Source: Paenibacillus sp. CAA11 | GTDB taxonomy: Bacteria > Bacillota > Bacilli > Paenibacillales > Paenibacillaceae | DNA length: 64,000 nt | Assembly: GCF_003060825.1 (NCBI RefSeq) | Contig: NZ_CP028922.1 | Location: 201,001 to 265,000 of the forward strand | Direction of reading: 5' to 3' | Shown here: positions 45,772 through 55,271 of the stretch, piece by piece | Layout of the letters: the number at the start of each line of letters is the position of its first letter | Numbering within the stretch: the first letter of the stretch is position 1 | Notes under the pieces: generated by a model | The model's input: the letters and a program-made list of their open reading frames with translations, nothing else | Database searches by the model: none | What the model was told of the DNA's origin: nothing | Translations under genes and position numbers: made by a program

Positions 45772-45794
45772 GGGGGAATCGCAGTGATTCCCCC
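45772..45794. terminator. Hairpin between convergent genes
   Basis: GGGGGAATC and GATTCCCCC with a five-base loop, between the DUF3021 and cellulase genes. There is no T tract on the plus strand. Confidence 0.6.
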
Positions 45795-45805
45795 TGTGTT
45801 CTATA

Positions 45806-47473
45806 TTATGACGGCTCAACGCCATAGATTAGCTTGCCTTTATAGTACACCGTTATCCGCTTATTCGCGGAATAATCGGTCATGGCAGGAACGAAGGAGT
45901 AGTCGTCTGCCTGATTGTATGCGGCCCAGTTATCTTTGTGTATGCGGAACTGAATATCCCCAGTGCTGCCCAAAGCGGCCAGATGGCCTGCATCAGGTGC
46001 GAATGAAAACTCTGCATACGTATCAGCTCCAGCAACAGGAGTCTTGAGCGGAACAACCTTTGTGAGCAAATGCGATTTGCCTATCTGTGCATAATCGATT
46101 TCAACCGTCTGAGCCGAGCTGTCTTCACTTGTATACCAATAGCGGATCGTCAGCTCATGCAGCGGTAGTGGAGTCTTGGAACCATTATGAAGCTGCAGAC
46201 TGGCCCGAATGGCATTCGATTCGGAATTCGTCTCCCCGGCACGGTAGAAAGGGGTCGCCTGAATAGACTCCGGCTCCGGCTCTCCTCCAGGGCTGCCAAT
46301 AGGCGTGAAGGTTACCGGTTTCATGAGGCGCTTTAGCATCTCCTGCTTCGGCCGGTTCCAGGTGGCCCAGTCATCGAGCAGCAGCCCTCCGGTGTCTCCG
46401 CTGTTCGGGTTCAGCGTCCAATAGGTCCAGTACAGCTTATGGTCTTTGATATAATCTACGAGCGCATTTTGCCACTGGCCTTCCGCGGAAGTGGTATCGA
46501 CACTTCGTCCGCCAAATTCGCCTACAAGTAGTGGTGCAATGCCTTCCCTACTAATATAACCCCAGGTTGCATCCCATAGGGCAGGCAGATTCGCGGGAAA
46601 GCTCGGGTCGCTGAACCAGGACTGGGAGGCTACGCCAGGACCGTAATCATGCGGGGAGTAAACCAGCCGCCCAGGCACCTTCAGCTCTACGGGATAATTC
46701 CGTACACCCGTTAAATTGCCGCCCCACCAATACTTACTGTCATTGCCCTTTACGTTCTTCTCAATTCCTTCAACGATGATCAGCCAGTTCGGGTTCGCTT
46801 CCAGAATGGCATTCCCTGCCCGCTGTGCAGCAAGGCGCCAGTCTGTGGCTGGATCGCCCGTTCCCCAGCTGGCCGGTCCATGCGGCTCGTTATGCAGATC
46901 TGCCCCAATCACTGTAGGGTTGCCTGCATACCGCTTAGCCAGCATTACCCAGTCGCTGATCCAGCGTTCTTCAGGATAGGCAGCCGTGTACCACAGCTCG
47001 GATTGGCCGCCAGAATCTGGCCGGTGCCGGTCCAGGAAGATGCGAATGCCGCGCTCCCCGGCCTTCTCGATCAGCTTATCCATGATCTCGATAGGCTTCA
47101 AGCCCGCCAGATCAGGGTTCTTGGCAACATCGATACTGTTGGCCCGGGAGTCGGCATCGAACATTTGGCTTGAGAAGGGCAGCCGGATCAAGTTATAGCC
47201 CTCGGCTTTTACCTGATCCAGCATATCATCCATGGAACGAGACCAGAGTCCGTGTGGAGAGTAGTTGCTGGTCTCAAAGCCAAACCAGTTCAGCCCATTA
47301 AATACGGCCGTGTTCCCATCAGCATCCACAATGCGGCTGCCCTCGGTGTGGAAATAGCCTGGGGCTCCTTCCGCTTTCTGTGCATGGGCATTTCCGCCCG
47401 CATACGTTAAGGCGCCAGCGAGCAGCGTAAGTGCTAAGAGCAGCTTCCCGGTGCTTTTTAATTTTAAGATCAT
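45806..47473 (-). CDS. Secreted GH5 endoglucanase with C-terminal CBM3
   Basis: A 555-residue secreted cellulase. The signal peptide (K-L-L-L-A-L-T-L-L-A-G-A) ends near A-H-A-Q. The GH5 barrel (about 40-385) has the acid/base Glu196 (D-L-H-N-E-P-H-G) and nucleophile Glu319 (L-V-G-E-F-G-G). After a short Pro/Glu linker, about 405-555 is a CBM3 module (I-R-A-S-L-Q-L-H-N-G, R-Y-W-Y-T-S-E-D). The start at 47473 is supported by GAGGAGG. Acts outside the cell on beta-1,4-glucans. Confidence 0.93.
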   Translation of the reverse strand: MILKLKSTGKLLLALTLLAGALTYAGGNAHAQKAEGAPGYFHTEGSRIVDADGNTAVFNGLNWFGFETSNYSPHGLWSRSMDDMLDQVKAEGYNLIRLPFSSQMFDADSRANSIDVAKNPDLAGLKPIEIMDKLIEKAGERGIRIFLDRHRPDSGGQSELWYTAAYPEERWISDWVMLAKRYAGNPTVIGADLHNEPHGPASWGTGDPATDWRLAAQRAGNAILEANPNWLIIVEGIEKNVKGNDSKYWWGGNLTGVRNYPVELKVPGRLVYSPHDYGPGVASQSWFSDPSFPANLPALWDATWGYISREGIAPLLVGEFGGRSVDTTSAEGQWQNALVDYIKDHKLYWTYWTLNPNSGDTGGLLLDDWATWNRPKQEMLKRLMKPVTFTPIGSPGGEPEPESIQATPFYRAGETNSESNAIRASLQLHNGSKTPLPLHELTIRYWYTSEDSSAQTVEIDYAQIGKSHLLTKVVPLKTPVAGADTYAEFSFAPDAGHLAALGSTGDIQFRIHKDNWAAYNQADDYSFVPAMTDYSANKRITVYYKGKLIYGVEPS

Positions 47474-47606
47474 GCTCTGCCTCCTCATTCTTTAGGAATT
47501 GTATCAAGACTGTATATCATACGAGGAGAAGGAAAGCGTATTCACGTCCTCTGTAAATTTTACTGTTGACGATCTTGTGACATGGTCGTAAAGAAAGCTC
47601 TACGGT

Positions 47607-48047
47607 CTATTCAATAATCAGCATATCATTCTCATCAAACTGCCAGGAATCCGCATAGGCCACTTCCCAGTAATAGCCGTCCGGATCTCTGAAATACCCG
47701 CTATAGCCGCCCCAGAATACAGTCTCAGGCATTTTGGCAATGCTTCCACCGATCTCTTCAATCTTTTGAAAAATGGCGTCGACTTCTTCCTTGGACTTGG
47801 CGTTGTAGGCTAAGGTGATCCCTGGAAATCCAGTCCCTGGCTGCGGCGGGGCGTCTGCATGGATATCCTTGGCCAGCTCTTCCAAGGGGAACAGCTCCAG
47901 CTTGGTGCCGTTGTTGTTGAAGAACACGATTCCCGGCTGCTCCTCTTTGCTGGACGTAGTGAAGCCTAATCCATCCCGGTAAAAAGAACGGGACTTGGCA
48001 ATATCACGGACTCCTAAGCAGATTAGATTGATGCGGTTCATAGGCAA
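47607..48047 (-). CDS. VOC-fold protein
   Basis: A 146-residue glyoxalase/bleomycin-resistance-fold protein (L-G-V-R-D-I-A-K-S-R-S-F-Y near 14, and Y-F-R-D-P-D-G-Y-Y-W-E-V near the C-terminus). AAAGGAG precedes the ATG. Substrate unknown. Confidence 0.87.
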   Translation of the reverse strand: MPMNRINLICLGVRDIAKSRSFYRDGLGFTTSSKEEQPGIVFFNNNGTKLELFPLEELAKDIHADAPPQPGTGFPGITLAYNAKSKEEVDAIFQKIEEIGGSIAKMPETVFWGGYSGYFRDPDGYYWEVAYADSWQFDENDMLIIE

Positions 48048-48167
48048 ACTCCTTTAATTTATTTTTTTAATAGTACCACTATATAGGGAAAGGACATATA
48101 CGTTTATGGTAATATTTGGTATATGGGTAGGCCTGTTGAACATGATGTAAGGGGGGGGGGATAGTGC

Positions 48168-48497
48168 TTGAAGAAGAAGATCCTCGTGTCGCTTGCCGCG
48201 CTTTCGCTGTTAGTCCTGATCGTCTGGACGGTGGATTATACAGTCAAAGATAAGCGGTTTGAGAGGCAGCTCGATAAAGAGTCGAAAGTGCTAACTCAGC
48301 TTTTTATCTCAAAGGTTAAGGATTTCCTTCCGCTGAGTCAGGAGGAAAGGAAGCTTGTCGAACAATATAGAGCGAAGTACACGGACGATGCCAAGTTCAG
48401 CCAGGATCAAGAAAGGTTGGCTAGGGATATTGCAGAAAGTAGATTGGATCAATTCAACAGCTATTTGCAGGAACTCAGGGAGGAATTGCGAATATAG
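48168..48497 (+). CDS. Small membrane-anchored protein
   Basis: A 109-residue protein. A TTG start with a strong G-rich RBS (GGGGGGGGAT) upstream; an N-terminal helix (5-22) anchors it, and the rest is highly charged and probably coiled (E-R-Q-L-D-K-E-S-K). No family recognised. Confidence 0.7.
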   Translation: MKKKILVSLAALSLLVLIVWTVDYTVKDKRFERQLDKESKVLTQLFISKVKDFLPLSQEERKLVEQYRAKYTDDAKFSQDQERLARDIAESRLDQFNSYLQELREELRI

Positions 48498-48535
48498 GGG
48501 GGAGCTTCTCTATTTATATAAAAGGAGATCTGGAT

Positions 48536-49096
48536 ATGGAGATCAAGGTGCTTAAACGTTATACATTGGAAGACCAAAGGGAGCTGGGGGAATATGGCTA
48601 TACAACTTTTGAGAAATATAAGGTCAAGAAGGAAGAGACGGCATGCAAGACTACCATCACTGTAGAACTCGTTCATTTAGAAGAAGCGTATGTGAAAGAA
48701 TACGAAAAAGACGCTGCAGACTTTGACAAGTATGAACAAATCCTTTCCTACGGCTTCTCCCTCGGGGCCTTCGCCAATAATGAGCTGCTGGGCGTGGCGA
48801 TCTGCGAACCTTATTATTGGAACAACACTTTGTTTATATGGAATTTCCATGTGTCAGGAAGGCACCGGAGAACCGGTGTAGGCAGAAGGCTCATGCAGGC
48901 TGTGGAGGAGCTGGCAAGACGTGAAGGATTCAGAGTGATCGGGCTGGAGACTCAGAATACAAATGTGCCTGCGGTTCAATTTTATAAGAGCTGTGGCTAT
49001 GAACTAGGGGGAATCGATTTGTCTTACTATACTAATGATGATGTTGAGAACGGGGAGGTGGCTATTACTATGAAGAAGAAACTAGACAGAACATAA
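48536..49096 (+). CDS. GNAT-family N-acetyltransferase
   Basis: A 186-residue acetyltransferase with the acetyl-CoA motif R-R-T-G-V-G-R-R-L-M near 116 and N-V-P-A-V-Q-F-Y-K-S-C-G-Y after it. The overall form resembles streptothricin-type acetyltransferases, but this is not enough to assign resistance. AAAGGAG supports ATG 48536. Confidence 0.87.
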   Translation: MEIKVLKRYTLEDQRELGEYGYTTFEKYKVKKEETACKTTITVELVHLEEAYVKEYEKDAADFDKYEQILSYGFSLGAFANNELLGVAICEPYYWNNTLFIWNFHVSGRHRRTGVGRRLMQAVEELARREGFRVIGLETQNTNVPAVQFYKSCGYELGGIDLSYYTNDDVENGEVAITMKKKLDRT

Positions 49097-49191
49097 AAAT
49101 AGTACTAGATTCGTACGATTCTATTATAGAAATAGCTGTCGTTTTCTTATATGATCTACATAAATACAGGAAAGATTTGGAGGATGAGTAG

Positions 49192-51975
49192 ATGAGTATA
49201 GAGAAAATTGGAATTCCATTGGAAGGGTTTCCAGAGTTCAGCAGAAAGGTAGCAGCAGAGGGTGCCGTATTGTTGAAGAATGAAGGCCAGGTGCTTCCCA
49301 TTCGAAATGATGAAAGCGTTTCGATTTTTGGCAGAACCCAGGTGAATTATTATCGAAGCGGTACGGGATCAGGGGGCAGCGTGCATGTGGCGTATACAAC
49401 CCATCTGCTCGGCGGCTTGCGGGATAAGAAGAGCATTAAGGTCAATGAGGAACTGGCCGCAGTATACGAGAAATGGATTGAGCAGAATCCATTTGATAAT
49501 GGCGGAGGCGGATGGGCCGCAGAGCCGTGGCATCAGAAGGAAATGCCCTTGACGGATGAGCTGGTTGCAGAGGCCAGAAGCAAGTCCGATAAAGCTGTTG
49601 TAGTCATTGGACGGACAGCAGGTGAAGATCAAGATAATGCCATTGAGCCGGGAAGCTATCTGCTGACCGAAGACGAGAAGGCGATGCTGAAGGCAGTCAC
49701 CCGGCATTTCGAACAGACCGTGGTTGTGCTGAATGTATCCAATATTGTGGATATGAGCTGGTTGAGTGCTGCCGATTACGTACACCCGATTGCGGGCGTT
49801 ATCTACGCCTGGCATGGCGGCATGGAGGGGGGAAATGCCATTGCCGATGTGCTTGCCGGAGAGGTGACGCCAAGCGGTAAATTAACCGATACCATTGCCT
49901 ATTCCATTGAGGATTATCCATCGACCCGCAATTACGGGAACGAATTCAAAAATTTCTACCAAGAAGATATTTATGTGGGCTACCGGTATTTCGAGACGTT
50001 CTGCCCGGATAAGGTGCAGTTCGCATTCGGGTTTGGCCTGTCTTATACGGAGTTCAGTGTGGAGCCTGAAGAGGCCAAGCTGACTACCAGAGACGGAGAA
50101 CTATATATTGAAGTGACTGTTGCGGTAAAAAACACGGGCAGCACCTTTGCAGGCAAGGAAGTTGTTCAGGTCTATGTGGAAGCGCCGCAAGGCAAGCTGG
50201 GCCAGCCGGCCAGAGCACTGGCTGCGTTCGGGAAGACCGGCCTGCTGCAGCCGGGACAGTCGGAGCGTCTGACGATCAGTTTCCCTGTAAGAGCTATGGC
50301 TTCTTATGATGATGGCGGTGTAACGGGCCACCGGTCCGCCTATGTGCTAGAAGCGGGGACATACAAGGTCTATGCGGGCAGCAGTGTGAAGAATGCCGCG
50401 CTTGTCAGTGTAGACGGACAACCCGGCTACGTGGTGGAAGAGCTTCAAGTGGTGGAGCAGCTGGAAGAGGCGCTGGCGCCGACGGAGAGCTTCACCCGGA
50501 TGAAGCCGGGTGCGCGCAAGGAGGATGGCACCTATGAGCTAACCTTCACAGAGGTGCCGCTGCAGAAGGTTTCGATGGAGGAGCGGATCAACAGCCGGCT
50601 GCCGCAGAGCTTAGAGCAAACCGGCGACCGCGGTTATAAGCTCAAGGATGTGGCTGCGGGCAAAGTGAGCCTGGAGGCCTTCATCGCTCAGCTTAGTGAT
50701 GAAGATCTGGCCGCGATTGTTCGCGGCGAAGGGATGAGCAGCCCTCTTGTTACGTCGGGAACGGCCTCGGCTTTTGGCGGCGTAAGCGACCAGCTGCTTG
50801 GCTACGGCATCCCGGTGGGCTGTACGGCGGACGGACCATCCGGAATTCGGATGGACAGCGGGGAGAAGGCTACCCAGGTATCTATTGGTACCCTGCTTGC
50901 TGCCACCTGGAACGTGGATTTGGTTGAAGAGCTCTATGTGATGGAGGGCCGGGAGCTGGTAAGGAATCAGATCGACACCCTGCTTGGGCCGGGTCTCAAT
51001 ATTCGCCGGAGCCCGCTGAATGGGCGGAACTTCGAATATTTCTCAGAGGACCCGTATGTATCCGGCGTATTTGCCGCAGCCTGCACCCGCGGCATTCGGA
51101 AGGGCGGCTCCCATGCGACGCTGAAGCATTTCGCCTGCAATAATCAGGAGAAATACCGGAGCAAGGTGGATGCGATTGTCTCCGAGCGCGCGCTGCGGGA
51201 GATTTATCTGAAGGGCTTTGAGATCGCCGTGAAGCAGGGCGATGCTCGTTCCGTCATGACTTCTTATAACCCTGTTAACGGGCATTGGGCGGCTTCCAAC
51301 TATGATTTGAATACGACCATTCTTCGCGGGGAATGGGGCTTTAAGGGTATTGTTATGACCGATTGGTGGGCCGTGATGAACGATGTGGTACATGGAGGGC
51401 CTGCGGACAGGAAATATATGAACTGGATGGTTCGCGCACAGAATGATCTATATATGGTCGTGGCAAACTATGGTGCAGAGACCAATGTGTGGGGAGACAA
51501 TACACTGGAATCTCTAGAGAACGGCACTTTAACCCGTGGGGAGCTTCAGCGCTCAGCGATGAATATTTGTAACTTCCTCATGGAGGCCCCTGTGTTCTCC
51601 CGGGATCAGGTGATCGAGGAACATGTGCAGGTCTTCAAAGCTAATGCAGCTCTGAAGGCGGAGCAGGCTCAAGGCTTGGCTGAACAGAATCAGATCAAGT
51701 TAACCGCTGATTCGGCTCTGATGAACGTAGTACAGCCCGGAGTATATCGGGTCTTCGTGAATCTCATGTCGCAAGGCAGTGAGCTGGCCCAGAGCGCATG
51801 TAATTTGTCACTGAACGGACAGCTGGTTACGACAGTTCAGACGAATGGGACGGATGGGCGCTGGATGACCCAGAAGCTTGTGAAGGTTGAACTTGAGACG
51901 GGGCTTTACGAGGTGAAGCTGGATCACATGAAGCCAGGTCTTCAGATCGACTGGATTGAATTCAAGAAGCTATAA
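49192..51975 (+). CDS. GH3 beta-glucosidase, permuted domain order
   Basis: A 927-residue enzyme. The domain usually found at the C-terminus of GH3 enzymes comes first (about 10-270, starting A-A-E-G-A-V-L-L-K-N-E-G), followed by a fibronectin-III-like domain (about 280-400). The catalytic TIM barrel is next (about 500-830), with nucleophile Asp724 in V-M-T-D-W-W and L-K-H-F-A-C-N-N-Q for sugar binding. A short C-terminal module follows. Reversed GH3 enzymes are known in ruminal and some Bacillota bacteria. There is no signal peptide, so it hydrolyses imported beta-glucosides. Confidence 0.92.
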   Translation: MSIEKIGIPLEGFPEFSRKVAAEGAVLLKNEGQVLPIRNDESVSIFGRTQVNYYRSGTGSGGSVHVAYTTHLLGGLRDKKSIKVNEELAAVYEKWIEQNPFDNGGGGWAAEPWHQKEMPLTDELVAEARSKSDKAVVVIGRTAGEDQDNAIEPGSYLLTEDEKAMLKAVTRHFEQTVVVLNVSNIVDMSWLSAADYVHPIAGVIYAWHGGMEGGNAIADVLAGEVTPSGKLTDTIAYSIEDYPSTRNYGNEFKNFYQEDIYVGYRYFETFCPDKVQFAFGFGLSYTEFSVEPEEAKLTTRDGELYIEVTVAVKNTGSTFAGKEVVQVYVEAPQGKLGQPARALAAFGKTGLLQPGQSERLTISFPVRAMASYDDGGVTGHRSAYVLEAGTYKVYAGSSVKNAALVSVDGQPGYVVEELQVVEQLEEALAPTESFTRMKPGARKEDGTYELTFTEVPLQKVSMEERINSRLPQSLEQTGDRGYKLKDVAAGKVSLEAFIAQLSDEDLAAIVRGEGMSSPLVTSGTASAFGGVSDQLLGYGIPVGCTADGPSGIRMDSGEKATQVSIGTLLAATWNVDLVEELYVMEGRELVRNQIDTLLGPGLNIRRSPLNGRNFEYFSEDPYVSGVFAAACTRGIRKGGSHATLKHFACNNQEKYRSKVDAIVSERALREIYLKGFEIAVKQGDARSVMTSYNPVNGHWAASNYDLNTTILRGEWGFKGIVMTDWWAVMNDVVHGGPADRKYMNWMVRAQNDLYMVVANYGAETNVWGDNTLESLENGTLTRGELQRSAMNICNFLMEAPVFSRDQVIEEHVQVFKANAALKAEQAQGLAEQNQIKLTADSALMNVVQPGVYRVFVNLMSQGSELAQSACNLSLNGQLVTTVQTNGTDGRWMTQKLVKVELETGLYEVKLDHMKPGLQIDWIEFKKL

Positions 51976-51995
51976 TCTGAGGTTAACAACATCGG

Positions 51996-52037
51996 GCGAA
52001 TCACGCGGCTGACAGGCGGCGTGATTCGCTTTTTTTG
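51996..52037 (+). terminator. Terminator after the GH3 gene
   Basis: GCGAATCACGC and GCGTGATTCGC flank a 12-base loop, followed by seven T residues. Confidence 0.88.
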
Positions 52038-52044
52038 TTATGGT

Positions 52045-53034
52045 CTAGAGCAGCGAATCTCGAAGGAGTGGCAGGGTGCAGCAGTGAATGCCCCCGCCCA
52101 GCTTCTCGATTTCGGATATATCTACAGGAATCACCTCAATCCCATGGTGTGACAGCAGGTCCATTGTGTATTTCCCGCTGCTGGAGAACAGCACTCGCCC
52201 AGGAGCTACAGCGAGTCCGTTTATGGCAAGGGCCGGGTCTCTAGGATCGACGTGAAGCATTTCGATATGCCTCTGATGAAGCCCGTCCAGGAACCAGAAA
52301 GGCAGCAGGGCAATGTTCACCAGAGCCTTATTCTGATCAACCATCAGGAAGGCTTCATCCAAATGAATGATCGATGCCGGGAGCTCCACTGCGATGAGTT
52401 CAATGTTCTGGATGGAGAGGATCTGCTTGATCTGCTGAATGCCCTCCGGGTTTACCCGCTCCGACCGGCCGATCACGGCCGTATGCTTGTCCAGCATGAT
52501 AAAGCTGCCGCCTTCTGCGAAGCCACCTCCCTGAACGGTGCCCAGAATCGGTACGCCAAAGCGGCTAAACGTCTGCTCGGCGAGCCTCGTCTCCCCATAG
52601 CGGATGTACAGAGTGAAGCGGGACAGGATGACCCCGCCTGGAATCATCATTCCGAGGTCCCGGGTGAACATCGCTTCCGGCCAGGGATCCGTTTGTCCTT
52701 CCAGGTAGACGATCTCGGCTCCTTCCTTCTCAAGCGCACGGGTCAAGGCCTTGTGCTGTGCCTTGACCAGCGCGGGGTCGGGCAGCTCTGATGGGGAATT
52801 ATTGTGGGTATTTCCTTTAATCTGGTGAAGCAGCAGCGGCCCTGATTCAATCTGTCCGCTCTGCTCATGCAGCTTGGTGATCTCATGACCTGGGCGATGC
52901 ATGAGCACCTGTCGGATCTGGCCGGTAGGATTGTCGACTCCGAAGTTCTGCCCCCAGATAGTCTCCATGAGCATACGGTTATGAGAATCCTCGCTTACAA
53001 GTTTTCTGGACAAGTAAGGGAATTTATAGTGCAT
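52045..53034 (-). CDS. Arginine deiminase/DDAH-fold hydrolase
   Basis: A 329-residue member of the amidinotransferase superfamily. E-A-M-F-T-R-D (substrate/guanidine binding), the catalytic H-L-D-E near residue 230 and the nucleophilic Cys in G-G-G-I-H-C-C near 318 are visible. Which of the two adjacent Cys acts is unclear. It is shorter than classical ArcA. Substrate could be arginine, dimethylarginine or another guanidine. AAAGGAG precedes the start. No arc operon is adjacent. Confidence 0.85.
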   Translation of the reverse strand: MHYKFPYLSRKLVSEDSHNRMLMETIWGQNFGVDNPTGQIRQVLMHRPGHEITKLHEQSGQIESGPLLLHQIKGNTHNNSPSELPDPALVKAQHKALTRALEKEGAEIVYLEGQTDPWPEAMFTRDLGMMIPGGVILSRFTLYIRYGETRLAEQTFSRFGVPILGTVQGGGFAEGGSFIMLDKHTAVIGRSERVNPEGIQQIKQILSIQNIELIAVELPASIIHLDEAFLMVDQNKALVNIALLPFWFLDGLHQRHIEMLHVDPRDPALAINGLAVAPGRVLFSSSGKYTMDLLSHHGIEVIPVDISEIEKLGGGIHCCTLPLLRDSLL

Positions 53035-53271
53035 GAGATGGTTCTCCTTTACAGCCGGTTTGGATAAATATCATCATTCCCGTTATTGGGCAATTCATAA
53101 GTGTGCCACTAATTCACTTGATTGCGCTTGGGTTCTGTCCTTTTCTGCACCTTGAATCGAAGTTTTAATATTAAATTACTAGGAGAGCATATTTTGTAAA
53201 AGTATGAAGTTTATATGAATCAATAGGTATATTTCTTTACGAATGGAATAAAAAGTAATTTACTATACTGT

Positions 53272-53376
53272 ATAAGTTGAACTATTGATTTACGGTAGCC
53301 GTCCCAGATCTCTTAATTCGCTTCTTCAGAATCATTTCACAATCTTATCCTTTGGTAATTTTTAAGTTCAACTTAT
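53272..53376 (+). promoter_or_regulatory. Long-range inverted repeat before the ABC exporter
   Basis: ATAAGTTGAACT (53272-53283) and AGTTCAACTTAT (53365-53376) are perfect complements about 80 bases apart. They would close a large hairpin in the exporter leader or form a repressor-binding pair. The rest of 53035-53407 is AT-rich with no gene. Confidence 0.5.
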
Positions 53377-53407
53377 GTAGAGGTAATAGTAGGGGAGTTG
53401 GATAAAA

Positions 53408-55051
53408 GTGGATAAAAATTATTTGGTTCGGCATGTATGGGAACACAAGACTAAATTAATTGTTTGTTTTATATTGCTGGTTATGATTACACTACTTAGC
53501 ATTGTACCTGGAATATTAACTAAGAACATATTTGATAAAGGGATAATGGTTGAGAATTTTAGATATATCTTCATCAGTGTTGTTATGCTGTGTGCAACTT
53601 ATATCTTAAACGGGGCTTTAACCTATATTTCTAATAATCTGAATATAAAGGTTACGCAGAATGTTTTATCTGAAATATACAAGGAATTGTTAGTAAAGAT
53701 TTTGAAAATGCCAATGGATTTTTTTAAAGATAAGGAAAGCGGGTATATACTAAGCCGTTTAAATGAAGTGAACCAATTGAGCTCGATATTGTCGCTTACA
53801 GTTCTACAATCCGTTATTGGTGTATTCCAGTTTCTTGGTGTATATACGATTTTAATTATTACAGATTACAAGATTACATTACTTTTCACGGTCATAATCC
53901 CGCTATTTATAATAGTGCCCAAATATTGTAACAGCAAACTGACTGGTTATTCCAAGAACGTGTTCGAAAAAAACTCCGTCTTGCAAGGGAAAGTTGTACA
54001 AGCGATTAAAGGAGTCGAAGAAATTAAGACCTTATCTTTAGAAGAGGATAAGTCGAAGGAATTGAGTGAGATTGTAACTGGGCTAAAGACATTTCAAATT
54101 AAGCAAGCGAATGTTTTTTCAATAAGTTCTGTTTTTTCGTCGGGATTAAATAATATCGTAAGCGTCTTAATTTTATTGGTTTGCGGTTATTTCGTCGTGT
54201 TTCATCATCTTTCACTAGGTACCTACATGATGTTTTCTATGTACATTCCAATTTTATGCGGCAGCATTCAATCGATTACAACAGTCTTCGTTCATTTGAA
54301 ACCTACTATGATCAGTTTTAAGAGAATTGAAACATTTTTTTACGAGGTTGAGGAGGAGGAAATGAATTGTAAACTCCCCATCGATGAAATCAGAACGATA
54401 ACGATCGAAAACTTAAATTTTAAATATGCTAACCATCCCAATCTCATTATAGAGGATCTGAATTTGACGATTGAGGCGAACGATAAGATTTTAATAACGG
54501 GTAAAAACGGCTCTGGAAAAACAACTTTGTTAAGACTCTTGCTAGGTTTATATCGCGTTGATGATGGAAGGATCTTGGTAAATGGTATGAATATCAATGA
54601 TATAACAAGAGATTCGCTAAGGAATAGAATCAGTACGGTATCTCAAAAAATCCATTTATTTAATGACAGTATTAAAAACAATATAATTTGTCATTATGAT
54701 GTTGATCCACAGCAATATTCAAAAATCTTAGATGCCGTTAATTTAGCAGACTTTATTCAAACGTTAGAATTAAAGGACGATACGCTTGTCGGTGAGAATG
54801 GGGTTAACCTATCAGGTGGTCAAATTCAGAAAATTGCCATTGCAAGAGCCTTAATTCGCAATGCGGATGTGTTCCTTTTTGACGAATTTTTAAGCAATGT
54901 CGATGATGAGAGCAAATCAATAATAGAAGTGCTACTTCAAGATATGCTGAAAGATAAAATCTGTATCTTTATAGAGCATCAACCGCTATTCGATAGCATA
55001 TGCAATAAATTGGTTAATATGGAGAAGGCTAATTACAGCTTAGTCCAGTAA
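53408..55051 (+). CDS. Solitary ABC exporter
   Basis: A 547-residue half-transporter. The N-terminal 310 residues give six helices. Walker A G-K-N-G-S-G-K-T, signature L-S-G-G-Q, Walker B V-F-L-F-D-E-F and H-loop I-E-H-Q-P are present. The Walker B is followed by Phe-Leu rather than the usual Ala-Thr. GTG start. The AT-rich codon use differs from its neighbours and resembles the cluster at 34-42 kb, suggesting transfer. No peptide or partner gene is adjacent. Confidence 0.9.
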   Translation: MDKNYLVRHVWEHKTKLIVCFILLVMITLLSIVPGILTKNIFDKGIMVENFRYIFISVVMLCATYILNGALTYISNNLNIKVTQNVLSEIYKELLVKILKMPMDFFKDKESGYILSRLNEVNQLSSILSLTVLQSVIGVFQFLGVYTILIITDYKITLLFTVIIPLFIIVPKYCNSKLTGYSKNVFEKNSVLQGKVVQAIKGVEEIKTLSLEEDKSKELSEIVTGLKTFQIKQANVFSISSVFSSGLNNIVSVLILLVCGYFVVFHHLSLGTYMMFSMYIPILCGSIQSITTVFVHLKPTMISFKRIETFFYEVEEEEMNCKLPIDEIRTITIENLNFKYANHPNLIIEDLNLTIEANDKILITGKNGSGKTTLLRLLLGLYRVDDGRILVNGMNINDITRDSLRNRISTVSQKIHLFNDSIKNNIICHYDVDPQQYSKILDAVNLADFIQTLELKDDTLVGENGVNLSGGQIQKIAIARALIRNADVFLFDEFLSNVDDESKSIIEVLLQDMLKDKICIFIEHQPLFDSICNKLVNMEKANYSLVQ

Positions 55052-55271
55052 CATGAAGGCTTGTTTGCGACTGCTTGCTACGAAAGCTGAGTTAATAAAT
55101 AGTCATTTATAACTATGAATTTATATGGTAAGGAGGATGGCTTCCTAACAGTCATTTTTTTACAATGTTAATGCTAATTATTAGAAAGAGGGATTCGAAG
55201 GGGGCTGGAGGCCAAACAATATATCGTTATGATCTGCTGAGGTACTTTTTTGGAAAATGGGAGGGAAAGGG

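Noticed and set aside
49369-49815. Minus-strand frame opposite the GH3 gene
   Set aside because: Shadow of the real gene.
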